NCBI GenBank assembly: GCA_003674045.1
Contig: PENC01000017.1
Span: 1 to 64,000 of the forward strand
Length of the DNA stretch: 64,000 nucleotides
Origin: Streptomyces griseocarneus
GTDB lineage: Bacteria; Actinomycetota; Actinomycetes; Streptomycetales; Streptomycetaceae
Direction of reading: 5' to 3'
Positions 50,868 to 60,105 of the stretch are shown here, in pieces. Within the stretch, counting starts at the first letter, position 1. Each line of letters opens with the position of its first letter. The position numbers and the translations under genes were made by a program. The notes beneath the pieces were generated by a model that had not been told where the DNA came from, did no database searches, and was given only the letters and a program-made list of their open reading frames with translations.

Positions 50868-52067
50868 ATGCCGACGACCCGCCCCGCCCCGGGGAACACC
50901 GGAGCACGGGGGGAGCCGCCGCGGGGCGACGCGCTGCCGTGGACCCGCAACGACGCGCTGGTCGCGGTCGGGGCCGCCGTCGTGGACCTGATCGGCTTCG
51001 TGCTCACCAGCCGGACCGGGTTCGGATCCGTCCCGGCGGCCGGCTGCCTGCTGATCGTGGTGTCCGCGCTGCCGCTGCTGGTCCGGCACCGCGCCCCGGT
51101 GCCGGTGCTCGCCGCCGTCCTGCTGGCCGGCCTGGCGCTCAACCTGAGCGGACCGGTGGAACAGCACTTCAACGCCACCGTCGTCGTCTCCCTCTACACC
51201 GTCGTACGGACCCGGGGCCCGGTCGTGGCCGCGCTGTCGGCGGTCGCGGGAGTGGCGCTGCCGCTGGTCGGCCAGACGACGTGGCCGCCGCGGGCCGTGG
51301 ACGTCATGGGCAATACGTCGGCCGGGCTGCTCGTGGTCGTCGCCGCGCTCGTGATGAACCGCTGGCAGCGGGAGAACGAGGCCAACCGCCGTCTGCTCGC
51401 CGACCGCGCCGTCGCCGCCGAACGCCGCCGCATCGCCCGCGAGCTGCACGACATCGTGGCGCACCACCTCACCACCATGCAGCTGATGGCGGGCGGCGCC
51501 CGGGCCAACCTCGCCCGGAACCCGGAGGTGGCCAGGGAGGCCCTGGTCAGTCTGGAAGGCTCCGGACGGATGGCGCTGCGCGAGATGCGGCAGCTCCTGG
51601 ACGTGCTGCGGGCCGGGGACGAGACGGAGGACGAGCTGCTTCAGGTAGCCGAGCCCCAGCCGGGGATCGGCGACCTGGAGCGGCTCGTCGCCGAGTCCTG
51701 CCGGGCGGGCCTGCCCACCACCCTCGACGTGTGCGGCGACGAGCGCCCGCTGCCGCCGAGCCTGGGCCTGGCCGTGTTCCGTATCGTGCAGGAGGCGCTG
51801 ACGAACGCCCGCAAGTACGCGGTCGGCTCACGGGCGTCGGTACGGCTGACGTACGGGGCGGACGAGGTGACGGTGGACGTGTCGGACGACGGCACCGGAC
51901 CGGGCGGCGGCGCGGCCGTCGGCGCCGGATCGGGATACGGGCTCGTCGGCATGCGCGAGCGCGTCGCCCTGCACGGCGGGACCCTGGACGCCGGCCCCCT
52001 GGACGAGGGCGGGTTCCGGGTCGCGGCCCGGCTGCCGCTGGCGGCGGACGAAAGGTCACTGCGATGA
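50868..52067 (+). CDS. NarL-type sensor histidine kinase
   Basis: A 399-residue kinase. About four helices lie in residues 25-165 (LVAVGAAVVDLIGFVLTS and following). The HisKA_3 box is ELHDIVAHHLTTMQLMAGG and the ATP lid AGSGYGLVGMRERVAL. ATG 50868 is chosen because GGGGAGG is 6 nt upstream; ATGs at 50802 and 50814 lack such a site. It overlaps the response regulator start by ATGA. Confidence 0.9.
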   Translation: MPTTRPAPGNTGARGEPPRGDALPWTRNDALVAVGAAVVDLIGFVLTSRTGFGSVPAAGCLLIVVSALPLLVRHRAPVPVLAAVLLAGLALNLSGPVEQHFNATVVVSLYTVVRTRGPVVAALSAVAGVALPLVGQTTWPPRAVDVMGNTSAGLLVVVAALVMNRWQRENEANRRLLADRAVAAERRRIARELHDIVAHHLTTMQLMAGGARANLARNPEVAREALVSLEGSGRMALREMRQLLDVLRAGDETEDELLQVAEPQPGIGDLERLVAESCRAGLPTTLDVCGDERPLPPSLGLAVFRIVQEALTNARKYAVGSRASVRLTYGADEVTVDVSDDGTGPGGGAAVGAGSGYGLVGMRERVALHGGTLDAGPLDEGGFRVAARLPLAADERSLR

Positions 52068-52756
52068 CCGCGGACCGCGTGGAGAGCCGGACGGCCATCA
52101 GGGTGCTGATCGCCGACGACCAGCCGCTGGTGCGCCGCGGCCTGGCGCTCATCCTCGCCCCCGACCCGGTCTTCGAGGTGGTCGGGGAGGCCGCGAACGG
52201 CGCGGAGGCGGTCGAACTCGCGCACGCCCTCCGGCCCGACGTCGTCATCATGGACATCCGCATGCCGGTCCTGGACGGGGTCGCCGCGACCGCCCGCCTC
52301 GCGGGGGAACTCCCCGGCTGCCGGGTGCTGGCGCTGAGCACCTTCGACATGGACGAGTACGTGGTCGCCGCGCTGCGCGCCGGTGCCTGCGGATTCCTGC
52401 CCAAGGACATCTCCCCCGAGGACCTGACCGCGGCCGTCCAGGTGGTCCACACCGGCGAGGCCGCGGTCGCGCCGCGCCTCCTGACCCGCCTCATCTCCGC
52501 CTACGTCAGGACCCCGCACCGCCCGGAACCGCCCGGCGCGCACACCGGCGACCTCACCCCGCGCGAGACCGAGGTATGGAGGCTGATCGCCACCGGGCTC
52601 GACAACACCCAGATCGCCGGGGCGATGGACATCAGCGCGTCGACCGTGAAGAACCACATCACCGGCGTCTTCGCGAAACTCGGCGTCCGCGACCGGGCCC
52701 AGGCGGTGATCGCCGCGTACGAGACGGGGCTGGTCGAGCCCGGCGGCCGGAGCTGA
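52064..52756 (+). CDS. NarL/LuxR-type response regulator
   Basis: A 230-residue regulator. The receiver has VLIADDQPLVRRG, phosphoacceptor Asp in VVIMDIRMPVLDG and Lys in GFLPKDISPE. The LuxR effector is LTPRETEVWRLIATGLDNTQ followed by ISASTVKNHITGVF. It is coupled to the kinase by ATGA and followed 105 nt later by an ABC exporter gene on the same strand, a plausible target together with the divergent MMPL gene. Confidence 0.94.
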   Translation: MTADRVESRTAIRVLIADDQPLVRRGLALILAPDPVFEVVGEAANGAEAVELAHALRPDVVIMDIRMPVLDGVAATARLAGELPGCRVLALSTFDMDEYVVAALRAGACGFLPKDISPEDLTAAVQVVHTGEAAVAPRLLTRLISAYVRTPHRPEPPGAHTGDLTPRETEVWRLIATGLDNTQIAGAMDISASTVKNHITGVFAKLGVRDRAQAVIAAYETGLVEPGGRS

Positions 52757-52861
52757 CCGCACTTCCCGTCCCACCTGCCGTGTCCCCTTGCCGCTCGGCG
52801 TCGTTGGGCACCGGGTGCCCTCGACCGGGCGCTCTTTACCCAGGGGAGGGAGAACAGGCAG

Positions 52862-54871
52862 GTGGAGGGTTCGTCAGGCAGTAAACAGGCCCGGCGCAGG
52901 CTGTGGGGGAGCGCCCGGGCACAGGGCCCGGCGCCGCTGTCGGAGAGCGAGAAGCTGCTCTTCTCGGGGGCGTTGCGGCACGACAAGAAGTGGGCCGTCT
53001 ACCAGGACCCGCTGCTGCGGATGTCCCTGTGGACGATGGCCAAGCAGTTCCCGTCGATGCTCGCCACGGTGTGCAGGGTGGCGTGGCGGGTGGACCGGCT
53101 GGCGCTGCTGGTGGTGTTCGGGGCGAACCTCGCGGCCGGGCTGATGACGGCGTTCGGGCTGGTGGCGACCAATCAGGTGCTGGTGCACCTGTTCGCGGCG
53201 GGGCCCACCGGGGACCGGCTCCGCCAGGCGCTCCCGGCGCTCGTCACCACCGGGGCGGTGTCCGCCGTGTCGGTCGGTCTCGGCTGCTTCTCGGTACGGT
53301 ACGCGGGCCGCCTGTACCCGAGGATCGAGCTGGAGTACACGGCCCGTTACTACCGCGGCATGGCCCGGTGCGAGATGGCGGCGCTGGAGAACAAGGACGT
53401 CTACCGGGTGCTGGCCGCGGGCCGGTACGGCACCGACTCCGTCAAGCGCATGCTGCGGTACGCGGTGGACATCCTCCACGACCTCGTCGGCTTCGTCGCC
53501 TCCGCCGTGGTCCTCGCGTTCCTCAACCCGGCGCTCGTGGGCGCGCTCGTGCTGATCGCGGTGCCGCGCTGGCTGGCCGCCGTGGCGGTGGTGCGCCGGG
53601 CGTACGCGTCGATGCACGTGTGGCTGGACCACACGCGGGCGGTGGAGACGATCACCTACCCGATCACGCGGGCGGACGTGAGCGCCGAGGTACGGGTGCA
53701 CGGCGCGGGGAAGCTGCTGATGGACGCGCACGCCGACATGGCGCGTACGGCGTGCCGGGAGAAGGAACGGCTGGCGAAGGCCGAGGCGGCGACCGAGCTG
53801 GTGGGGGCCGCCTCCTCCGGTCTGGCCCGGCTGGTGGCCTACGGGCTGCTGTGGTGGCTGCTGACCACCGGCGGCATGCCGCTCGCGGCCGCCGGTACCG
53901 CCGTCATCGCCATCCGCACCTCCACCGGCTATCTCGCGGGCCTCGTCATGCAGTTCAACCACATGGTCGAGGAATCCATGTACCTCGGCGACCTCGACGA
54001 GGCGTGCGCGCTCACCACCGAGCACGCCATCCCCTCGGGCGGCCGCCCCGTCCCGAAGGGCGGCTTCGACGTGGTCCTCGACCGGGTGACCTTCCGGTAC
54101 CCGAACGCGGATCAGGCCACGCTGGAGTGTGTGTCGCTGACGATCCCCCGGGGCAAGGTGGTCGCCCTGGTCGGGGAGAACGGGTCGGGGAAGACGACCC
54201 TGTCCAACCTCGTCGCCGGGCTCTACCTGCCGACCGAGGGCACGCTCTCCTTCGGCGGCGTCGACGTCCGCGAGGCCGACCGGGACACGGTCTTCGACCA
54301 GATCGCCGTGCTGTCCCAGGAGATCGCGCACTGGCCCATGACGGTGCGGGCGAACATCCACATCGGACGGCCCACCGTCCCGCGCCCCGACATCCAGCGG
54401 CGTGCCGAGAGAGCGGCGGCCGCGGCCGGTGTCACCGGCGTCGTCGAGGACCTGGCCGACGGCTGGGACAGCATCGCCGTCAAGGGTTTCGAGCGCGGCA
54501 TCAAGCTGTCGGGCGGGCAGTGGCAGAAGCTCGCCACCGCCCGCGCCCTCTACCGCGACGCGCCCCTGCTGATCGTGGACGAGCCGACGGCAGCCCTCGA
54601 TCCGAAGAAGGAGATCGAGACCTTCCAGAGCCTCCGCGAGCTGACGGACGACGGCACCACCGTCCTGATGATCACGCACCGGCTCGCCGCGACCGCCACC
54701 GCCGACCTCATCCACGTCCTGCGCAAGGGACGCCTGATCGAGTCGGGCACGCACGCCGACCTGATGGCCATCGACGGCGGCCACTACCGCGAGATGTACG
54801 AGCTCCAGGCCGCCCAGTACACCCCCGCGGTGCCCGGGCCCAGGAAGGGGGAGACCGCCGACGCGGGATGA
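52862..54871 (+). CDS. ABC exporter, fused permease and ATPase
   Basis: A 669-residue half-transporter starting at GTG 52862. About six helices lie in residues 75-390. The ATPase domain has Walker A LVGENGSGKTT, signature KLSGGQWQKLATARAL, Walker B LLIVDEPTAALD and switch LMITHRLA. The N-terminal 70 residues form a soluble extension. This layout resembles exporters linked to peptide natural products, but no precursor or modifying enzyme is nearby, so the substrate is open. Confidence 0.9.
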   Translation: MEGSSGSKQARRRLWGSARAQGPAPLSESEKLLFSGALRHDKKWAVYQDPLLRMSLWTMAKQFPSMLATVCRVAWRVDRLALLVVFGANLAAGLMTAFGLVATNQVLVHLFAAGPTGDRLRQALPALVTTGAVSAVSVGLGCFSVRYAGRLYPRIELEYTARYYRGMARCEMAALENKDVYRVLAAGRYGTDSVKRMLRYAVDILHDLVGFVASAVVLAFLNPALVGALVLIAVPRWLAAVAVVRRAYASMHVWLDHTRAVETITYPITRADVSAEVRVHGAGKLLMDAHADMARTACREKERLAKAEAATELVGAASSGLARLVAYGLLWWLLTTGGMPLAAAGTAVIAIRTSTGYLAGLVMQFNHMVEESMYLGDLDEACALTTEHAIPSGGRPVPKGGFDVVLDRVTFRYPNADQATLECVSLTIPRGKVVALVGENGSGKTTLSNLVAGLYLPTEGTLSFGGVDVREADRDTVFDQIAVLSQEIAHWPMTVRANIHIGRPTVPRPDIQRRAERAAAAAGVTGVVEDLADGWDSIAVKGFERGIKLSGGQWQKLATARALYRDAPLLIVDEPTAALDPKKEIETFQSLRELTDDGTTVLMITHRLAATATADLIHVLRKGRLIESGTHADLMAIDGGHYREMYELQAAQYTPAVPGPRKGETADAG

Positions 54872-54883
54872 CGGCACGGCCCG

Positions 54884-54914
54884 CCCGGGAGGCGGCCGCG
54901 TGCCGCCGCCCGGG
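54884..54914. terminator. Terminator between convergent ABC and SpoIIE genes
   Basis: A 13-bp stem CCCGGGAGGCGGC/GCCGCCGCCCGGG with one A-G mismatch and a 5-nt loop, between the two stop codons. Confidence 0.75.
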
Positions 54915-54919
54915 TGCGG

Positions 54920-56035
54920 TCAACCGCCGCCGTTCCGGCGCACCGCGACCATCGCCACGTCGTCGTTGAGCGGGCCGCCGACGTAGGCCACCAGGTCCGC
55001 GGACAGGCTCCGCAGGAACGCTTCGGGGCTGGGGTCGGCCAGGGCCGCCGCCCGCTCCGCGAGCGGGTAGAACACGCCGTCGTGATCACGGGCCTCGCTG
55101 ACGCCGTCGGTGTACAGCAGCAGGAGGTCGCCGGCGCGGAAGCCGAACGTCGCGGCCTCGTAGTCCGTGTCGGACAGGTCGCCGAGGCCCAGCGGCGGCG
55201 CGGGCCGGGGGACGTCCAGCGCCACGGCACCGGCACGGCCCCGGCGCACCAGCAGCGGGGACGGATGCCCGCAGTTGACCAGGTGGAGGATCTCCCGGCC
55301 GTCCGGGATGTCGAGCACCGCGGCGGTCACGAAGCGCTCCCCGACGTCCTCACGGTCCTCGGAGAACTCCGCGAGGCCCCAGCAGATGCCGCCCTCCAGG
55401 TAGGCGACGAGCGCGGCCAGCGGCGCGTGACGGTGGGCCGCGGCGCGGAAGGCACCCATGAGCAGCGCGCTGTCGCTGAGGGAGGCCAGCCCCTTGCCCT
55501 GGACGTCGCCGATGATCAGCCGGGTGCCGTCCGGGGTGCGGGCCAGGGCGTACAGATCGCCACCGACGTGGGCGTGGGCCTCGGCGGCCTGGTAGCGGGA
55601 GGCGACCTCCAGCGGCCCCGCGCGCCGCGGCAGCGGCCGCAGCAGCACGTTCTGCGCGGCCTCGGACACCCGGCGCACCGAGGCGAGCTCCCGCTTGCGC
55701 GACTCGCGGAAAGAGGTGAAGACCATCAGGAACACCGACAGCACGGCCAGGGCCGTCGCCTGCATCTGGATGTTCGACGTGTCGAAGGCGCCCCGCTCCA
55801 CCCCGATGATCAGCTGGGTCGCCACGGACAGGGCGCCGATCGCCCCGGTGAGACCGGGACCGGCGAAGGAGGCGGTGACCGCGGGCGCGATGACCAGCAG
55901 GGGACCCAGGTGGATGTCGGGCGGCGACGTGATGTCGACCGTCGCGATGACGGCCATCAGCGCCACGGGCAGTGCGACCAGCGCCGCGCCCGGCTTCCGG
56001 CCCCGCAGTCGTGGGGAAGGGGACCGGAAGCGCAT
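54920..56035 (-). CDS. Membrane PP2C-type (SpoIIE) serine phosphatase
   Basis: A 371-residue protein. Three to four helices occupy residues 17-115. A short coiled segment (SRKRELASVRRVSEAAQNVL) leads to the SpoIIE phosphatase domain. Metal-binding motifs are visible: AHVGGDLYALA, IIGDVQGKGLA, LLLYTDGVSEARD and LNDDVAMVAVR. Such phosphatases reset anti-sigma factor antagonists. No antagonist gene is adjacent, so the partner is encoded elsewhere. Confidence 0.9.
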   Translation of the reverse strand: MRFRSPSPRLRGRKPGAALVALPVALMAVIATVDITSPPDIHLGPLLVIAPAVTASFAGPGLTGAIGALSVATQLIIGVERGAFDTSNIQMQATALAVLSVFLMVFTSFRESRKRELASVRRVSEAAQNVLLRPLPRRAGPLEVASRYQAAEAHAHVGGDLYALARTPDGTRLIIGDVQGKGLASLSDSALLMGAFRAAAHRHAPLAALVAYLEGGICWGLAEFSEDREDVGERFVTAAVLDIPDGREILHLVNCGHPSPLLVRRGRAGAVALDVPRPAPPLGLGDLSDTDYEAATFGFRAGDLLLLYTDGVSEARDHDGVFYPLAERAAALADPSPEAFLRSLSADLVAYVGGPLNDDVAMVAVRRNGGG

Positions 56036-56141
56036 ACCTCCTGCTTACACCCGGTACTCCTGGCGCGCACGCCTGACCGGCCACGACGGGGGCACCGCCG
56101 GGCCGGGCCGTGACCCCCGTACGCGGCCCGGTGGTGCCCTC

Positions 56142-56474
56142 TCAGCGGGCCGTCATGGTGGTCCCGAGCAGCCGCGCGCCGGTCTCGGTACGGGGCCGGT
56201 GGCTGCTGCCGGGCGCGAACACCACGTACGTCCCGGGCCCGTGGCGCTCGTCGCCTTCGATCACCTCGCCCTCCATCACGTAGTACCGCTCCTCGGTGGC
56301 GTGGACGTCGGCCTCCGGCCACTCGCTGCCCGGGGCGAGGTCGATCAGCCAGCCGCGGGCGTACTCGGTCGCCGGGAGCCTGCGGCGCACGATCCCGGGG
56401 CCGACGGCGGCCGGCGCGACCTCCTCGACCCGCACGACCGTCTTCAGCTGCTGTGTGTCAGTGGTTTCGCTCAT
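56142..56474 (-). CDS. Cupin-domain protein
   Basis: A 110-residue single cupin. Motif 1 is about WPEADVHATEERYYVMEGE, which has a His followed by Glu but lacks the usual paired HxH. Motif 2 is GPGTYVVFAPGSSHRPR, with a His. Metal binding is therefore possible but not complete. It is divergent from the GlxA-type regulator across 71 bp and is a likely target of it. Confidence 0.8.
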   Translation of the reverse strand: MSETTDTQQLKTVVRVEEVAPAAVGPGIVRRRLPATEYARGWLIDLAPGSEWPEADVHATEERYYVMEGEVIEGDERHGPGTYVVFAPGSSHRPRTETGARLLGTTMTAR

Positions 56475-56533
56475 GGCACCACTGTGGCGGGGGAGGCCCC
56501 AGCAGCCCGAGAGTCCGGAAAGACATCCCTGGG

Positions 56534-56539
56534 TATATT
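56534..56539 (+). promoter_or_regulatory. -10 hexamer for a leaderless transcript
   Basis: TATATT ends 6 nt before ATG 56546, and no ribosome site lies between. No good -35 is seen. Confidence 0.5.
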
Positions 56540-56545
56540 CCTGCC

Positions 56546-57514
56546 ATGCGTCGTCACCGGGTCGTGGCCCTCCTCAACTCGCCTCAGTCGCCCTTCGAAC
56601 TCGCCTGCGCCGCCGAGGTCTTCGGCAGCGTCTGGACGGGGCTGCCGGTGCGCTACGACTTCCGCGTGTGCACCGAGCGCCCCGGGCCCGTGCCCACCAC
56701 CATCGGCTCCCCACTGCTCGTCGACGCCGGTCTGGATGTGCTGGAGGACGCCGACACCGTCGTCGTCCCCGGCTGGCTGCCGGTCGGCGGCCCGGTCCCG
56801 GCGGTGGTCCTGGACGCGCTGCGGGGCGCGCACGGCCGCGGGGCCAGGATCGTGTCGATCTGCACGGGAGCCTTCGTCCTCGCCCGGGCGGGCCTGCTCG
56901 ACGGCCGCGACGCCACCACCCACTGGGGCCGTACCGCCCAGCTCGCCGCCGACTTCCCGGCGGTGCGGGTGGACCAGGACGTGCTGTACGTGGACCACGG
57001 CGACGTGGCGACCAGCGCCGGCAGCGGCGCCGGGATCGATCTGTGCCTGCACCTCGTGCGCCGTGACCACGGCGCGGCCTACGCCGCCCAGGTCGCCCGG
57101 CACCTGGTGCTGCCCCCGCACCGCGAGGGCAGCCAGCTCCAGTACGCCGCACAGCCCCTCCCCGTCAGGGTGGACGAATCCCTCGCGCCCCTCCTGGAAT
57201 GGGCCGTCTCCCGCCTCGGCTCCCGGCTGACCCTCGACGACCTCGCACGTCACGCGGGGCTCTCCAGCCGTACCCTCGCCCGGCGCTTCTCCGAACAGCT
57301 CGGCGTCAGCCCCGGTCAGTGGCTGCTCCGCCAACGCCTCGACGCGGCGCGGGTGCTGCTGGAGCGGACCGACCTGCCGGTGGAGGCCATCGCCACCCGT
57401 GTGGGGCTGGCCTCCGCCGTCAACCTGCGCCGCCGCTTCCGGACCGCCCTCGGCACGACTCCGGGTGCCTACCGGCGGACCTTCGGCGAGAAGCGACAGG
57501 CGGGCGGCGGGTGA
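56546..57514 (+). CDS. GlxA-type AraC-family regulator
   Basis: A 322-residue regulator with an N-terminal DJ-1/PfpI-like domain (about residues 1-190) and a C-terminal AraC domain (about 215-315). The first has RIVSICTGAFVLARAGLLDG, where the Cys lies at the nucleophile elbow. The second has LTLDDLARHAGLSSRTLARR and LGTTPGAYRRTF. The gene probably regulates the divergent cupin. The start is supported by TATATT just upstream and by the divergence. Confidence 0.92.
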   Translation: MRRHRVVALLNSPQSPFELACAAEVFGSVWTGLPVRYDFRVCTERPGPVPTTIGSPLLVDAGLDVLEDADTVVVPGWLPVGGPVPAVVLDALRGAHGRGARIVSICTGAFVLARAGLLDGRDATTHWGRTAQLAADFPAVRVDQDVLYVDHGDVATSAGSGAGIDLCLHLVRRDHGAAYAAQVARHLVLPPHREGSQLQYAAQPLPVRVDESLAPLLEWAVSRLGSRLTLDDLARHAGLSSRTLARRFSEQLGVSPGQWLLRQRLDAARVLLERTDLPVEAIATRVGLASAVNLRRRFRTALGTTPGAYRRTFGEKRQAGGG

Positions 57515-57623
57515 TCTCTGTACCGGCAGTTACGAACTTCCGGGCAAGTGGCCCATATCCGGAATAACAGTACATCGTTAGGTGTGGCGGAGGCATCACG
57601 CAGGCTCTGTCGAAAGGGAATCC

Positions 57624-58115
57624 ATGAGCCCTGTTGTCCAATCCCCGCCCGGTGTCGGCGAACTGCGGTACGCCGCAGACCTCACGCTCGCCGACGTGGA
57701 CGCCCTGGAGGCGTTCCTGACGTCCCGGACCGACGACGTGCGGCGCGCCCACGGCTTCGGGAACGGGGTGCACTGCACCGTCGTGTCCTTCCAGCACGCC
57801 CTCTTCCTGCTGTGCAGGGAACTCCGGGACGTGTTCGAGTGCGACGACGGATCGCGCGGAGTGCTGCGCGCCAAGTTCCGCCTGTGGAACCAGTTGTGCG
57901 GCATCGCGGCCTGCTGGGCCGATACCGACGGCTACGACCGGGACCGCTGGCGGCGGGCCGACTACTACGACGCGGCCAAGGAGACCGAAGTGCTGGAACA
58001 CCGGCGCAGGAGGCTGCGCTGGAGCGCGTCGCGGCCGTGCCACTGGCGCGTGCCGTTCCGCGGAACGGCCGAAGAGCCGGGGACGTTGACGGCCGGCGAG
58101 TCCCGCACGCCGTGA
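57624..58115 (+). CDS. Hypothetical protein
   Basis: A 163-residue soluble protein with AAAGGGA upstream of ATG 57624. It is rich in Asp, Arg and Trp, with short helices (LADVDALEAFLTSRTDDVRR). A cluster of three Cys (HCTVVSF, LLCRELRDVFEC) and later LCGIAACWADTDGYDRDRW could bind metal, but no pattern is exact. I recognise no family. It lies downstream of the GlxA-type gene by 109 bp and converges on the beta-lactamase-like gene. Confidence 0.65.
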   Translation: MSPVVQSPPGVGELRYAADLTLADVDALEAFLTSRTDDVRRAHGFGNGVHCTVVSFQHALFLLCRELRDVFECDDGSRGVLRAKFRLWNQLCGIAACWADTDGYDRDRWRRADYYDAAKETEVLEHRRRRLRWSASRPCHWRVPFRGTAEEPGTLTAGESRTP

Positions 58116-58149
58116 GGCCGGTGGGCAACTGACGCGTCACCGGCCCGGA

Positions 58150-59022
58150 TCAGCGCCCCCGCAGCGCGTCGACGGCCAAGCGGGCCGCCGTACCGATGAC
58201 GGCGTCGGCCGGAGGGAGAACGGCGGCGGTGCTCGCGGCGCGGGTGAAGACGGCGACGGCGTAGCGCCCGCCGTCGGGGTACTCGACCACGCCGACCTCG
58301 TTGCGGACGGTCGGCAGACTGCCCGTCTTGCCCGCGACATGGACGTCGTCGAAGGGGAAGCCGGAGGCGAGGCGGTGCGGCCAGACCTGGAGGCCGAGGA
58401 CACGGCGCATCGCCGCGCCGTGCTCGGGGGTACAGGCCTCGTCGCGCCAGACGGCACCGAGGAGCCGGGTCATGTCCCGCGGCGTGCTGTGGTTGGTGCG
58501 CGCGGGGTCGAGCGCCCGCAGCCGGGCGATCACGCGCGGATCGGTCAGCGACCGCGCCCCGCCCGGCCCCGCGTCCTCCTTGATGGTGGCCAGGAACTGC
58601 CCGAAGGTGTGCACGGCGTGGGTGCGGGCGAGGCCGAGGCGGGCCGTGGTGCGGTTGACCGCGTCGAGGCCGACGCGCTCCAGGAGGATGTCGGCGGCCG
58701 CGTTGTCGCTGACGGCCATCATCAGGTAGGCGGCGTCGCGCAGGGACAGCCGGACGGGGTCGAGCATCGCGGCGAGACCGGTGGGCCCCGCCGTACGCGT
58801 ATCCGCAGGGCACTCGATCCGCTCGGTGAGGTCGAGGCGCCCCGCCGCGGCGAGCTCGTGGAGGGTGACGAGCAGACAGAGCTTGTGCACGCTGGCCGTC
58901 ACCACCCGGTGGTCCCCGTCCACCCCCGTCTCCGCGCCGGAGTCGATGTCGACGGCGTGCAGCCGGCCCGTGACGCCCGCCTCGGCGAAGGCCGCGCGGA
59001 TGCGGCCGGTCGTGTCGGTCAC
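58150..59022 (-). CDS. Class A beta-lactamase-like serine hydrolase, no signal peptide
   Basis: A 290-residue protein of the class A fold. Ser44-Val-His-Lys47 is the SxxK motif, Ser105-Asp-Asn107 is SDN, and AGKTGS near residue 227 is KTG. The omega-loop ExxLN motif that supplies the deacylating Glu in true class A enzymes is not seen. There is no signal peptide. GTG 59022 overlaps the upstream LysR stop in a GTGA. It may be a penicillin-binding esterase or sensor rather than a secreted lactamase. Confidence 0.8.
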   Translation of the reverse strand: MTDTTGRIRAAFAEAGVTGRLHAVDIDSGAETGVDGDHRVVTASVHKLCLLVTLHELAAAGRLDLTERIECPADTRTAGPTGLAAMLDPVRLSLRDAAYLMMAVSDNAAADILLERVGLDAVNRTTARLGLARTHAVHTFGQFLATIKEDAGPGGARSLTDPRVIARLRALDPARTNHSTPRDMTRLLGAVWRDEACTPEHGAAMRRVLGLQVWPHRLASGFPFDDVHVAGKTGSLPTVRNEVGVVEYPDGGRYAVAVFTRAASTAAVLPPADAVIGTAARLAVDALRGR

Positions 59023-59987
59023 AGCCAGTACTCCGCTGTCGGGCGCAGGTACAGCGGGCTCGCGGGCGCGTCGGTGCTCACGGTGGCGGACTCCAGCAGG
59101 GCGTTCGTGGCCGCCTCGGCGAAGGCGCTGACGGCGGTGTCGCCGTGCCCTTGCGGCCAGGCGACAGAGTAGCGCCAGGTCAGCGGGGAGCCCGCGAGGG
59201 GGCGCCAGACGACGTCCGGGTCCTGCTCGGCGGCGTGGGCGGACTGCGCGTCCCGGGGCGAGAAGGCGACGGAGTTCGCCGAGAGGATCAGGCCGCGCAC
59301 GAAACTGGAGCCCTGGCCCTGCCGGACGGCCGCGGGCGTGTAGCCGTTGCGCGCGCAGGCGGTCAGGATGTCGTCGTGCAGGGCCGGGGCACCCGCGCGC
59401 GGGAAGAGGACCAGGTCGTACCCGGTCAGTGCCGGGACCGGCACCTCCGCCAGCGCCGCCTCCGGCGCGCCGCGCGGCAGCAGTACCCCCACCTCCCGGC
59501 GCAGGACCGGGCCCAGCTCCAGACCGGCGACGTCGCAGGGATGGTGCACGATCCCGACGTCCAGGTCGTGCGAGGCGAAACGGCCGAGCTGCTGGGCGGT
59601 GGACAGCTCGTGCAGCTCCAGCTCGACTCCCGGGTGACGGTGCCGGAAGTCCCTCAGGATCACGGCGACGGTCTCCCCTGCGATGTCGGGCGGCAGCGCC
59701 GCGCGCAGCAGCCCGCTCTCCCCGTCACGGATCCGGCGGGCGGCGGCCAGGAGCGCTTCGGAACGGGCCAGCAGCTCGCGCGCCTCGTCCAGCAGCAGCG
59801 ACCCCGCCTTGGTGATCGTGACCTGTCGGCTGGTGCGCTCGAACAGGCGCACCCCCAGCTCGCGCTCGAGCCGCTGGATGCGCTGCGAGAGAGGCGGCTG
59901 AGCCATGCCCAGCCGCGCCGCCGCACGGCCGAAATGTGACTCTTCTGCAACAGCCACAAAGCACTCCATGTGCCGAACAAGGTCCAT
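59019..59987 (-). CDS. LysR-family regulator coupled to the beta-lactamase-like gene
   Basis: A 322-residue LysR-type regulator. The helix-turn-helix is in MECFVAVAEESHFGRAAARL and AQPPLSQRIQRLERELGVRL, followed by an effector domain. ATG 59987 is chosen because the family starts here. Its stop overlaps the next gene (GTGA). It is divergent from a penicillin-binding protein gene, so it resembles the AmpR logic of regulating beta-lactam response genes, although here the lactamase-like gene is downstream rather than divergent. Confidence 0.9.
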   Translation of the reverse strand: MDLVRHMECFVAVAEESHFGRAAARLGMAQPPLSQRIQRLERELGVRLFERTSRQVTITKAGSLLLDEARELLARSEALLAAARRIRDGESGLLRAALPPDIAGETVAVILRDFRHRHPGVELELHELSTAQQLGRFASHDLDVGIVHHPCDVAGLELGPVLRREVGVLLPRGAPEAALAEVPVPALTGYDLVLFPRAGAPALHDDILTACARNGYTPAAVRQGQGSSFVRGLILSANSVAFSPRDAQSAHAAEQDPDVVWRPLAGSPLTWRYSVAWPQGHGDTAVSAFAEAATNALLESATVSTDAPASPLYLRPTAEYWL

Positions 59988-60105
59988 GAACAGCAATGAT
60001 ACGAAAAATTTATCGATTCGGATTCGATATGAATCTTGGACACACGCTGTCGGGCGCTGTTCTCCTGCGGGCACGTCTCCGCCTTCCGAGAGCGAGGAAT
60101 TCCCG

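Noticed and set aside
52862-54871. A lanthipeptide or other RiPP cluster around the ABC exporter
   Set aside because: No precursor peptide, cyclase or dehydratase gene is near; the exporter type alone is not enough.
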